Shown one piece after another: positions 8,373-16,434 of a DNA stretch of 64,000 nt. The position numbers and the translations under genes are program-made. This DNA comes from Pseudoalteromonas piscicida (GTDB lineage: Bacteria > Pseudomonadota > Gammaproteobacteria > Enterobacterales > Alteromonadaceae): the NCBI RefSeq assembly GCF_002744175.1, contig NZ_NKHF01000008.1:1-64000 (forward strand), read 5' to 3'. The notes under the pieces were generated by a model. It searched no databases. It saw only the letters and a program-made list of their open reading frames with translations, and was not told where the DNA came from. Numbering within the stretch: the stretch's first letter is position 1; every line of letters begins with the position of its first letter.

Positions 8373-9416
8373 TTAATCCAGTTGTAAGCGTCCCACTTTG
8401 TGCTTTAAATAAATCAAAACCAGTACTAAAACAGACACCCCAAGCGACCCTAACACCGGTGGCGACATTAACTTAGAAAGATTAAAGATAAGTGTGTTTT
8501 CTTGGACGCTGACAAACGAAGCCGAAAACAAAGTCAACGAGATAGAGCCTGCGCTTAATAGCAATAGTAAGCCGTTGGTTTTTTCTGAATTAATTACCTG
8601 CTCAAGACTGGTGTAGTTTTCCAAATGTTGTTCAAACGACTGATGCAGCTGCTTGGCATCGTCGAGCTTTTCTTTTAACAAAAACTCCTCGTTATTGACC
8701 AGATCGTCGCAAAACGCTTTTACTTCACTGTTTTTAGTTCTATTTTTTGTAAAAATAAAGCGTTCTATATTCAACAGCTTTATTCTGGTATCTAGGATAG
8801 ACTTGGTAAAGTGATGCTTCTCGCCAGTTCTTTTGGGCCTTAGCTCCATCGACGTTTGCACTCGGTTGATACGCTGTAGCATTAGCCAAGCCGTGGTATA
8901 AAACGCAACCAAGGTAAGTTTACTCTCGTTTAATGCATCGGCTTCATCACTTTGATAGCTAAGATCATAATACCAATTAATACCGATAAAGCTGTCGCTC
9001 TGTTGCTCTGCACATACCTTAAGCGCGTCACCACAACTAAGGTTACCCAGCGCATCAATTAGGTTTTTACCTAGCCTATACCCTTTTGGGCTAGAGGCGA
9101 GCTTAGTCATAAACTTATCGCCTGCAATTATATTGATGCACACAAACGTATTCTGTTTGCCAGACATAAAGCCTTTTTGGGTTTTAAATACCGCGACTTT
9201 TCTCAGCTCGACGGTTTCGTCAAGAAACCGAATAGACAAGTTACCTTCAAGCTTGGGCAGGCTGATCGCGGCAAAAACACTATACAAGGTTTGCCTAAAT
9301 CCCATTGTTACATAACTTGGAAAATCAGATTCAGAAGACGACAGAGTCTGCCCTTCTATGGTGGCGAGGTCCAGTGGCCGCTCCCCCAAACTAACGCACA
9401 AATATAAGCTATTCAT
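8373..9416 (-). CDS. Hypothetical protein with two C-terminal membrane helices
   Basis: I do not recognise this 347-residue protein. The first roughly 180 residues are soluble and of mixed alpha/beta character. Residues about 185-280 are charged and helical, probably coiled-coil (LDDAKQLHQSFEQHLENY). Two membrane helices follow, at about 282-304 (GLLLLLSAGSISLTLFSASF) and 320-337 (VLGSLGVSVLVLVLIYLK), with a short positive tail. There is no signal peptide and no CorA GMN motif. It is on the same strand as the ATP-grasp operon, 191 bp upstream, separated by structured DNA. A soluble sensor joined to a C-terminal two-helix hairpin resembles membrane effectors in some defence systems, but that is only analogy. 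The ribosome site AAGAAG precedes the ATG. Confidence 0.6.
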   Translation of the reverse strand: MNSLYLCVSLGERPLDLATIEGQTLSSSESDFPSYVTMGFRQTLYSVFAAISLPKLEGNLSIRFLDETVELRKVAVFKTQKGFMSGKQNTFVCINIIAGDKFMTKLASSPKGYRLGKNLIDALGNLSCGDALKVCAEQQSDSFIGINWYYDLSYQSDEADALNESKLTLVAFYTTAWLMLQRINRVQTSMELRPKRTGEKHHFTKSILDTRIKLLNIERFIFTKNRTKNSEVKAFCDDLVNNEEFLLKEKLDDAKQLHQSFEQHLENYTSLEQVINSEKTNGLLLLLSAGSISLTLFSASFVSVQENTLIFNLSKLMSPPVLGSLGVSVLVLVLIYLKHKVGRLQLD

Positions 9417-9840
9417 TTTCTTCTTTTTATTTTAGATTGTGATGATCAAAGTGAAGCTTTATTTAAACACACTTAAGCAACAAGTTGTAAAGATAAAAAC
9501 GCTTACAGGTAAACCACCACTTAATACCTAGCGGTTAACTTTTGCTCGTAAGCGTTAAACCGCAGCTGCAACCAGCAACTCGGGCCTTATTGTGCGCCTT
9601 AATTAGCCACACCGAGCGGCACCACTTTACGGTCGCCCTATTTACTAAGGCAGAGCTAAGAGCTCGCTTTGTGTTTTTAACCTTCTGAAATGGCTAGTTA
9701 TTAACCAAACGCATAGCGAAGGGTACGAAATCGCCATCAAATGCCATGATAAGCCATTGTAATGACATTAATCCTATGTATAATGCAAAACATAGTTAGT
9801 GATTTAACAATCAAGTGCTAACACGTACTGAATTTATTCA
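9417..9840. other. Intergenic region upstream of ssrA
   Basis: This 424-bp region holds a perfect 9-bp inverted repeat (AACGCTTAC at 9498-9506, GTAAGCGTT at 9548-9556) upstream of the membrane-protein gene, and the ssrA promoter near its right end. I see no credible open reading frame in it. Confidence 0.5.
9757..9784 (+). promoter_or_regulatory. Likely sigma-70 promoter of ssrA
   Basis: A -35 hexamer TTGTAA (9757-9762), a 16-bp spacer and a perfect -10 TATAAT (9779-9784) lie about 57 bp before the mature tmRNA 5' end. The primary transcript would carry a leader of about 50 nt, removed by RNase P as is usual for tmRNA. Confidence 0.6.
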
Positions 9841-10197
9841 GGGGCTGATTAGGATTCGACGGGATTCAAGAAGCCTGAGGTGCATGTCGAGGTGCGGTTG
9901 GCCTCGTAAAAAAGCCGCATTTAAAGTAATCGCAAACGACGATAACTACGCTCTAGCGGCATAATAGCCCGCTAGCACTCCTCCATGATATTCTTGTGGA
10001 TCTGGTTCTGGAGTGTCACCCTACACAAGATCGCTACGGAAACCCTGGCCGGGGTTGAAGGGCTAAAACTAAGCGGCCTCGCCTTTACTTATCGTGTTCG
10101 TCCGAGATTTAAAGGTTAACCAATAGACGATACTAAACATGTAGGACCGAAGGTCGACGCTTTCCGGACGGGGGTTCAAATCCCCCCAGCTCCACCA
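9841..10197 (+). ncRNA. ssrA: Transfer-messenger RNA (tmRNA)
   Basis: The 357-nt RNA starts with GGGGCTGATTAGGATTCGAC and ends with a T-arm (GGGGGTTCAAATCCCCCC) and an encoded CCA, so the tRNA-Ala-like half is complete and the 5' and 3' acceptor strands pair. The tag reading frame is 9932-9964 (GCA resume codon to TAA) and encodes ANDDNYALAA, a typical gammaproteobacterial degradation tag. tmRNA with SmpB rescues stalled ribosomes and tags the nascent protein for ClpXP. A broken integrase starts about 110 bp downstream, showing that the 3' end has served as an attachment site. Confidence 0.97.
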
Positions 10198-10305
10198 AAT
10201 TTTAGCGTTTTAAATCAACCAGTTAGAGAGATTTTCTTTAACTGGTTTTTTTACGCCTGAAGCAAAGTGTCCACATTTCATCCACATTTTTTGGAAATTC
10301 AAAAA

Positions 10306-10924
10306 GTGTTCCTAATCGCGGCCAGCATGAAGAAGTAGATCCATTTAAGCCAAAAGAGATTTAAGCAATTTTAAATGCTTGCAGAAACCAGCCCGAACGC
10401 CATTTACTCACTGCACTGTTTTACACGGGTATTAGGACGTCAGAAGCAGCACTGCAATGGATTGATGTTGACTTGATCAACGAAGAAACAAAAATGTGTG
10501 AAGCTGTGATTTGGGACTCCACCAATAAAAAGGCCATTACCAAAGGCACTAAAACATCATCAGGTAATCGCGTTATTGAACTCCCCCCTTTGGCGCTCGA
10601 AGCACTCAAGTTACAAAAGAAGTTACAGGACACGGAAGTTGTGTGTTTATTGAGCTACGCAGCAAAAAACAGTTAACCGGTGCTGCACAACTGCGCAAAA
10701 ATATTTGGATCCCCGTACTTAAGAAAAGCGGCGTTGGTTACCGCCACCCATATCAAGCAAGGCACACTTTCGCCACCATGCTGATCAGTAAGGGGCGCAA
10801 TTTATGGTGGGTTGCTGACCAAATGGGATACGATGGGCCCGAAATGCTCTTTAGACATTATGGTATTCACATTAAAGAGTATGATTTGAACTTATTGACT
10901 CATTCAAACTCCTTTATGTCTTAA
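10306..10924 (+). pseudogene. Tyrosine recombinase (phage/island integrase) remnant
   Basis: Only the catalytic domain survives. One frame reads from about 10306 through an in-frame TAA at 10362-10364 to TALFYTGIRTSEAALQW, the first catalytic Arg motif, and on to about 10640. After a frameshift near 10640, the sequence resumes as SGVGYRHPYQARHTFATML (His-x-x-Arg box) and MLFRHYG with the Tyr nucleophile, ending at 10924. The N-terminal DNA-binding domain is missing. One stop and one shift make it non-functional. It lies directly after the tmRNA 3' end, the classic target of such integrases. No second copy of the tmRNA 3' end is visible downstream in the window. Confidence 0.85.
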
Positions 10925-10938
10925 TAGCTACGAACTTT

Positions 10939-11481
10939 TTAAAAAATTGTATATGCGAAATGGGTATCTTGTATTCGGTCTGAAACGATACAATTATCGA
11001 CTAAACTTACTTTTAGATCTTTTTCATACTTTCTAACTTTTTCATATATAACATCAGGCTCTACATATAAATGTACGCCTAAGTTCCAGATGCTTCTGAT
11101 ATCGTCAACACTTCGTTTGATGATAAAGAGCTTATGTATGTCATTCATCATTGCTCTAATGCAGCTATTAGCACTTTTATTCTGTTTCATCTCTAGCGCT
11201 ATATATCTATATGTTGAGGAGTGCTTTTTTCGGAAAGTAAAATCTACCGCAATTAAAGTTTTATTCTTGGTTTTACGCCTATCAACTGAGTACATATATT
11301 CTCGATCCCACCTTGCTATATCAGAATGTTCATCCAAGAAAATAGCAAACTCGATTTGTAACCATATTTCCCAGCCTGTAATTTCTTTCTTTCCAATTAG
11401 ATCCAAACGCTCAATAATGTGTGTTTGATTGAAAAACTCATCGGCTAACTCTTTCACAAATTTAAAATCTTTTTGTAGCAA
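10939..11481 (-). CDS. Hypothetical protein with a possible PD-(D/E)XK nuclease core
   Basis: I cannot name the family of this 180-residue protein. The segment LIAVDFTFRKK, followed about 15 residues later by YIALEMKQNK, gives an Asp, then Glu-x-Lys, in the order and spacing of a PD-(D/E)XK nuclease core; the N-terminal WEIWLQIEFAIFL could be its first helix. Base composition is AT-richer than neighbouring core genes, and it follows the integrase remnant, so it is probably island cargo. The start is weak: the frame opens at a TTG at 11481 shortly after an in-frame stop, and a GTG at residue 9 is an alternative. It may be a decayed gene. Confidence 0.5.
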   Translation of the reverse strand: MLQKDFKFVKELADEFFNQTHIIERLDLIGKKEITGWEIWLQIEFAIFLDEHSDIARWDREYMYSVDRRKTKNKTLIAVDFTFRKKHSSTYRYIALEMKQNKSANSCIRAMMNDIHKLFIIKRSVDDIRSIWNLGVHLYVEPDVIYEKVRKYEKDLKVSLVDNCIVSDRIQDTHFAYTIF

Positions 11482-11792
11482 ACCTTTGCACTTCCATTAT
11501 GCCCTAAACCTTAAGCATCTAATAAGTATAAGATTTTATAGATGCATATAATATTTACCAGTCATTATTTAGGTAAGGAACTGAACTCACGTCCGAAAAA
11601 TACAAATAAATTTGTATGGAAATATGACACCAAGGTGCTTCGCTCACTCTTCAGATAATGATTTAACCATTTAAAATCAATCAGATAACAAATTAGCTAA
11701 CGCATATAAACTGGGGTGAGCCTTCAAAGCTAGCCTCCTGCATCAACGATTATCTCACCTAGGAGAAGGCGACAGTCTTCCACAAAAAAGCA
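11482..11792. other. Intergenic region of the ssrA island, no gene seen
   Basis: AT-rich 311-bp stretch with no credible coding frame, RNA gene or clear terminator. It is probably leftover island DNA. Confidence 0.4.
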
Positions 11793-12353
11793 CTACACCT
11801 TTTTATCAAGCAATCTATTGCCCTTGTGCTTCAGCAGCTCGATGGCGCTTAGTTGCAAATTTTCTAACTGGGTTGGTGTGAAAAAGGTGGCAATGGCCTG
11901 TTTGGATTGATCGGCATAGATAGGCGAATGACCGTAGGTTTGGCTGTCTATTTTGGCCAAGCTCTCTGCGCTTTTGGCATGCTCTGTAGCATACTGTTGC
12001 ATATCTATTTTGGCATTTGGGTCTAGCTGCCCTGTTGTCATTTGCACTTCTAGGGTGATGCGAAAGTAACCAAGACCTTCGATTGCATGCTTATCCCCTT
12101 CGCCCGTTTCGTTGTGTAATTTACTAATATCAGCGATAAGACTAGTAAAATCATGGGGAGATATGTGGTTGATGTCGACCGTTTCTAACGAGAGCAATGC
12201 GCTAAAAGGACTGGAAGCCAGTGGCTCACTCTGTGACGAAGCGCCCCCATACTTGGAAGGCTGCTCTTGCTCCTCGGCATATCGACTATTTTGCTCAGGT
12301 TTTGGGGCTGTTAACTGAACTTGAAGTTTGCCTAACTCGTTTTGTAATTTCAT
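11793..12353 (-). CDS. Hypothetical protein, 186 residues
   Basis: I do not recognise this protein. It is soluble, with no signal peptide or membrane segment. The first 65 residues are rich in Gln, Glu and Ser (EEQEQPSKYGG) and probably disordered. The rest looks helical, with a conserved-looking core (DFTSLIADISKLHNETG) and LEGLGYFRI-type turns. The ATG at 12353 is chosen because AAGGAAC stands 5-6 bases before it; the frame also has a TTG one codon earlier. The gene begins only about 10 bp from the edge of a MITE-like repeat, so the repeat replaces the usual upstream region and may supply the promoter. Confidence 0.55.
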   Translation of the reverse strand: MKLQNELGKLQVQLTAPKPEQNSRYAEEQEQPSKYGGASSQSEPLASSPFSALLSLETVDINHISPHDFTSLIADISKLHNETGEGDKHAIEGLGYFRITLEVQMTTGQLDPNAKIDMQQYATEHAKSAESLAKIDSQTYGHSPIYADQSKQAIATFFTPTQLENLQLSAIELLKHKGNRLLDKKV

Positions 12354-12363
12354 CAATGTTCCT

Positions 12364-12504
12364 TATTTAACCTAAACTCGGGATAAGAAATGAGCTAGCT
12401 CATTGTTTTTAAAATGGCATTAAATTATTTCCGTATCTAGCCAGAGAGTTTTGGGGATAACCGCTGCTAGAGAATAAGTTGACATCCCGATTTTAGGTAA
12501 TTTA
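12364..12504. repeat. MITE-like intergenic repeat, copy A
   Basis: This 141-bp element opens with TATTTAACCTAAACTCGGG and closes with the near-complement CCCGATTTTAGGTAATTTA, giving imperfect terminal inverted repeats of about 19 bp. Its interior (CATTGTTTTTAAAATGGCAT, TTAAATTATTT, ATCTAGCCAGAG, GGATAACCGCTGCTAGA) is shared with the copies at about 29.8 and 37.7 kb. It encodes nothing. Just past the right end, GGTAATTTATTACC (12496-12509) is a small palindrome. Confidence 0.65.
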
Positions 12505-12726
12505 TTACCTAGTGGTTATCTATCGGCCATAACAAAAGAATGTTTAATCGCTGATAAATATCACTAAAAGTAACCAGCACCTAGTTAGGCTAGGTAGTTG
12601 TTAGTATTATGATTTCGGGCATAGATTTGGGTTTACTTTTCTCTACATGCGCGCATCTAATCTCTGTTAATTTAATGCTTTCTCGACTACTATATTTACG
12701 TAGATTAAAGATGTAAGGAATATAAT

Positions 12727-15435
12727 GTGCCGTTAGCGCCTGCCCGTAAGTTGCATGAGGCTAAATTGCTGCCATTGATAGCCGCACTTTTGGTGTTAAT
12801 AGGCAGTATGGTGTATGGGCTTGTGTTATACGAGCAAGAGAAGCAAAGCCATGCACAAAAGGTGTCTTCTGCTTTGGTATTGCGCCTTGATCATGTCACT
12901 GAAGGCGTAAACGAGCGGGTAACTTTGTACTGGTACGGAATTTTAGGGCTTCGCTCTGCTATTTATGCAGACCAGCAACAGCACTTCGACTATCAGTCTA
13001 TGCAGCGCTACATTCGTTCTTTTGATTTTCAAGCAGAATATCCAGGTGCTCGCGGTGTGGGAATTATTAAGTATGTGCCTGTCGATAGGGTTAACGCTTT
13101 TATCGCGCAGGCGCAAGCCGAGCGCAGCGATAGGCCTTTTGCTATCAAAACACTTAACCCCCACAACGATAGCAAGTTTGTCATTCAGTATATAGAACCG
13201 GAGCAACCAAACGAGCAGGCAGTTGGCCTAGATATCGGCTCTGAGGCAAGCCGCAGAATTGCAGCGCTAGATGCGGCTGCCAGTAATGAGCCAAGGCTCA
13301 CCGCACCAATCACGCTGGTGCAGGCCGATAACAAAGTAAAGTATGGCTTTTTGATCCTTGCCCCCATTTATACATCAGTGGATGTTGCAAGTGATAGCCA
13401 AACGCGAATTGAAAATCTGGTGGGTTGGACCTATTCACCACTGCTAATCGACGAAATTCTTACTACCTTGCTGGCATTCCGACAAGATATTGCTATTCAA
13501 ATCTCCGATGTAACCAACCGCGACGACAAGATCGCTTTTTACCAAGCTCCCCATCAGAGTGAGCAAACGTCCAGCGTATCAGCCGCGAAGAAAATCTCAC
13601 TTTTTGGCCGGACTTGGGAAATCGAAACCAAACCAACCGCGCAGTTTATTCGCTCGCTTAACTTAGTCTCGCCCAATGCTATTTTACAAGTTGCTCTGCT
13701 GGTTTCTCTGTTGTTGGCAATTATTATTTATATCTTACTGCTAAGCTTTACCCGTCAGCGCCTAGCCGAGAAAGAAAAACTTGCAGCAGAGGAAGAAAAA
13801 GCCCAATCACTTACCAAGGTAAATTCATCGCTCGAGCAAGAGGTAAAATCGCGGACTAAAGAAATTCTCAAGTATAGTCAGCTCCACACCAGTATTGTTG
13901 AAGGTTCGGGGTACGCCATAATCGCAACCGATCCGGACGGCATTATTACCCAGTTTAACCCCGCCGCAGAGCGGTTGTTGGGCTATAAAAAGAGTGAGCT
14001 TGTGGGTAAGTCCTCCCCTGCTATCTTCCACCTTGAACAAGAGGTTGTAGCAAAAGCGAACACCTTAAGCACGGAGCTTGGTCGTACTATTGAACCGGGC
14101 TTTGAAGTTTTTGTCGCCAAAGCCAAACAAGGGGTTGTTGACACTAGCCGCTGGACATATGTCACTAAGCAAAATCGTCATGTGCAAATTAAGTTGAATG
14201 TCACCGCGCTAACCGATGACCAAGGTCATATTGATGGCTTTTTAGGTATTGCCTATGATCTCACTGAACAACTTAAGCATGAGCGAGAACTCTCTCAAGC
14301 CAAAGACGCAGCAGAGCAAGCTGCAAAAGCTAAGTCGGTGTTTCTGGCAAATATGAGCCATGAGATCAGAACCCCCATGAACGGCCTATATGGTACATTA
14401 CAGCTACTAAAGTCAGAGCCGTTGAATAGCACGGCCAGCAATTTGTTAGAAAAAGCCACCTATTCGGTTAAAGCACTCAATACCATCATTAATGACATTC
14501 TTGATTTTTCCAAAATTGAAGCTGGCCGCATAGAAATCGAAGAGCGCCCTTTTAATATTGAAGTGTTGGTAGAAAATTTACGCTCCGACTTTTTGGTACT
14601 GGCAAAAAACAAAGGGCTGCAGTTCAAAATTCATGTTGAGCTCGATCACAAGTATTGGCTTGGCGATGAAGTTAGAATAAGACAAGTCTTACTCAATTTA
14701 TTGTCTAATTCCATCAAGTTTACCGAGGCAGGTAGTGTCATCACCCATATTCAACCACTTGCAAACAATACAGGGATGCACATTACTGTTTCAGATACTG
14801 GCATTGGCATGACTCAAGCAACCATTAACAAGCTATTTTCGCGCTTTGAACAAGCAGACAAGTCAACCACCAGAAAATTCGGTGGCACCGGACTTGGCCT
14901 TTCAATCACGCGCTCTTTAGTGGAGTTAATGGGTGGCACAATCCGAGTAGAAAGTCAGCCCGATGAAGGTAGCGTATTCATTGTGGAGCTACCGTTAGCG
15001 CTCGCAGAGCATACCTGTGAACCTCACCAGGATATTACTTTAGAAGCAGCAGACTTAAGCGACGTCTCGATACTATTAGCAGAAGATAATCCTGTAAATC
15101 AGCTTGTGGTCCGCTCTATGATCAGTAAGGCCAAGGGCGAAGTAGCCATTGCTAATAATGGTAAAGAGTCCATTGAACAATTCGAGCTAAACAAACCCGA
15201 CTTAATACTTATGGATATTCAAATGCCTGAAATGGATGGCGTTGAAGCCTGCAAGCGTCTCAAAAGAAAGGATCCCAATATTCCAATAATCGCATTGACT
15301 GCAAATGCCTTTGCGGAAGACAAAGCCTTGTATGAGCGCGTTGGGTTTGATGGTTATGTTGCCAAACCCATAGAGCAGCTTGAGCTTATCAATACCATAG
15401 CGACCGTACTCGCACAGAGCCGCAATGTACAATAA
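12727..15435 (+). CDS. CHASE-domain hybrid sensor histidine kinase with PAS and receiver domains
   Basis: A 902-residue inner-membrane sensor. Order: membrane helix at about 15-35; periplasmic CHASE domain at about 70-290 (YPGARGVGIIKYVP block); second helix at about 317-340; coiled coil; PAS at about 385-505 (GYAIIATDPDGIITQFNPAAERLLGY, split here as GYAIIATDPDG and FNPAAERLLGY); HisKA with NMSHEIRTPMNG (His545); HATPase with N, G1 and G2 boxes (DTGIGM, GGTGLGLSI); and a C-terminal receiver (LLAEDNPVNQLV, phospho-acceptor Asp830 in LILMDIQMPEMDG). It would pass phosphate to its own receiver and then to an Hpt protein not present here. The GTG start at 12727 is preceded by AAGGAA. CHASE domains sense small extracellular ligands; the ligand is unknown. 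Confidence 0.9.
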   Translation: MPLAPARKLHEAKLLPLIAALLVLIGSMVYGLVLYEQEKQSHAQKVSSALVLRLDHVTEGVNERVTLYWYGILGLRSAIYADQQQHFDYQSMQRYIRSFDFQAEYPGARGVGIIKYVPVDRVNAFIAQAQAERSDRPFAIKTLNPHNDSKFVIQYIEPEQPNEQAVGLDIGSEASRRIAALDAAASNEPRLTAPITLVQADNKVKYGFLILAPIYTSVDVASDSQTRIENLVGWTYSPLLIDEILTTLLAFRQDIAIQISDVTNRDDKIAFYQAPHQSEQTSSVSAAKKISLFGRTWEIETKPTAQFIRSLNLVSPNAILQVALLVSLLLAIIIYILLLSFTRQRLAEKEKLAAEEEKAQSLTKVNSSLEQEVKSRTKEILKYSQLHTSIVEGSGYAIIATDPDGIITQFNPAAERLLGYKKSELVGKSSPAIFHLEQEVVAKANTLSTELGRTIEPGFEVFVAKAKQGVVDTSRWTYVTKQNRHVQIKLNVTALTDDQGHIDGFLGIAYDLTEQLKHERELSQAKDAAEQAAKAKSVFLANMSHEIRTPMNGLYGTLQLLKSEPLNSTASNLLEKATYSVKALNTIINDILDFSKIEAGRIEIEERPFNIEVLVENLRSDFLVLAKNKGLQFKIHVELDHKYWLGDEVRIRQVLLNLLSNSIKFTEAGSVITHIQPLANNTGMHITVSDTGIGMTQATINKLFSRFEQADKSTTRKFGGTGLGLSITRSLVELMGGTIRVESQPDEGSVFIVELPLALAEHTCEPHQDITLEAADLSDVSILLAEDNPVNQLVVRSMISKAKGEVAIANNGKESIEQFELNKPDLILMDIQMPEMDGVEACKRLKRKDPNIPIIALTANAFAEDKALYERVGFDGYVAKPIEQLELINTIATVLAQSRNVQ

Positions 15436-15563
15436 TAAATTAAGAAGCAAAAAACACTTTGCGGATACATTAAACGTTCTTAATCGTTTAACAAAACACG
15501 TGTACCAGTCTTCCTTTGCTGATAAAATAAGCATGCTTTATAAAACGCTCAGAGATTTACGCC

Positions 15564-16337
15564 ATGAAATGTTCTATATCACTTTTACTTAGTTTACTTA
15601 TCACATTTTGGGCATTTGAAACTTTAGCGAAATGTAGCAAAACTTTGCGCATAGGAATGAACGAAACACTGTGGCCTCCTTATATTTCCCGTAAAGAAGG
15701 TAATGTCTCTGGTTTAGAGATTAATGCGCTAAACACCTTGTTTAACGACTCATCTTATTGCTTGGAATATGTCTTTTATCCCACTTCAGCGAGAATGCTA
15801 GCAGAGTTAAAGGTAGGTAAGGTAGATGTACTAATGGCTGCGACCAAAACGGCATCTAGAGCTAAGTTTGCTTACTTCACTACACCTTACCGCCAAGAAG
15901 TCATGGCATTATTCCAACATAAAGAAAAACCAAAAATTGGCGGCGAAGTCGAGTCGTTGATCCTTGCAGGAAACACATTTGCTCTGAATGCCGGCAGCTA
16001 CTATGGAATTGCCTTTGAAAAACTGATCCAAGACTTTTATAACGATCAGCTGGTACACCTGCCCAATGCCGCTCGCCGCTTTAAAATGTTGGGTAAACAG
16101 CGAGTTGATTATGTTGTTGAAGATAAGCTCGCGGGCGAGCACTTTATTCAAGCCAAAGAGTATACCGATGTTATCTATTCTGGTATCGAGGCGAATAGAA
16201 CTCCGGTTAGCTATATGCTTAGCAAAGTCAGTTTAACCACTGTAGACCTTGAAAATATTAATCGGCTAATTGAATTGCACCAGAGTGAACTCAACAATTT
16301 GTTTTCTTTTCATCACGTTTCCGATCCCCATTTATAA
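15564..16337 (+). CDS. Periplasmic solute-binding protein, SBP_bac_3 type
   Basis: A 257-residue exported protein with a signal peptide (ISLLLSLLITFWAFETLA, then Lys-Cys). The mature part has the ABC-type amino-acid-binding signature RIGMNETLWPPYISRKEGNV, followed by GLEINALNTLF and an inner block RFKMLGKQRVDYVVEDKLAG, as in family 3 solute-binding proteins. No permease or ATPase gene is adjacent. Many such orphan binding proteins in Alteromonadales appear to be sensors or enzymes rather than transporter parts. It follows the hybrid kinase with a 128-bp gap and could feed signals to it, but that is a guess. Confidence 0.75.
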   Translation: MKCSISLLLSLLITFWAFETLAKCSKTLRIGMNETLWPPYISRKEGNVSGLEINALNTLFNDSSYCLEYVFYPTSARMLAELKVGKVDVLMAATKTASRAKFAYFTTPYRQEVMALFQHKEKPKIGGEVESLILAGNTFALNAGSYYGIAFEKLIQDFYNDQLVHLPNAARRFKMLGKQRVDYVVEDKLAGEHFIQAKEYTDVIYSGIEANRTPVSYMLSKVSLTTVDLENINRLIELHQSELNNLFSFHHVSDPHL

Positions 16338-16434
16338 TTGAAGAGGTAACCTCAACATTGTTGCTTATCTTTGTATAATGCTGTTTGTCGTAATTGATTT
16401 GGAACTATTTGTTACTGCCGACTACAGTTAATAG

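Noticed and set aside
9841..10197. Additional small protein in the ssrA locus
   Set aside because: The only supported frame is the 10-residue tag; other frames are tmRNA structure.
10198..12360. Right-hand attachment site of the ssrA island
   Set aside because: No second copy of the tmRNA 3' end was found in the window.
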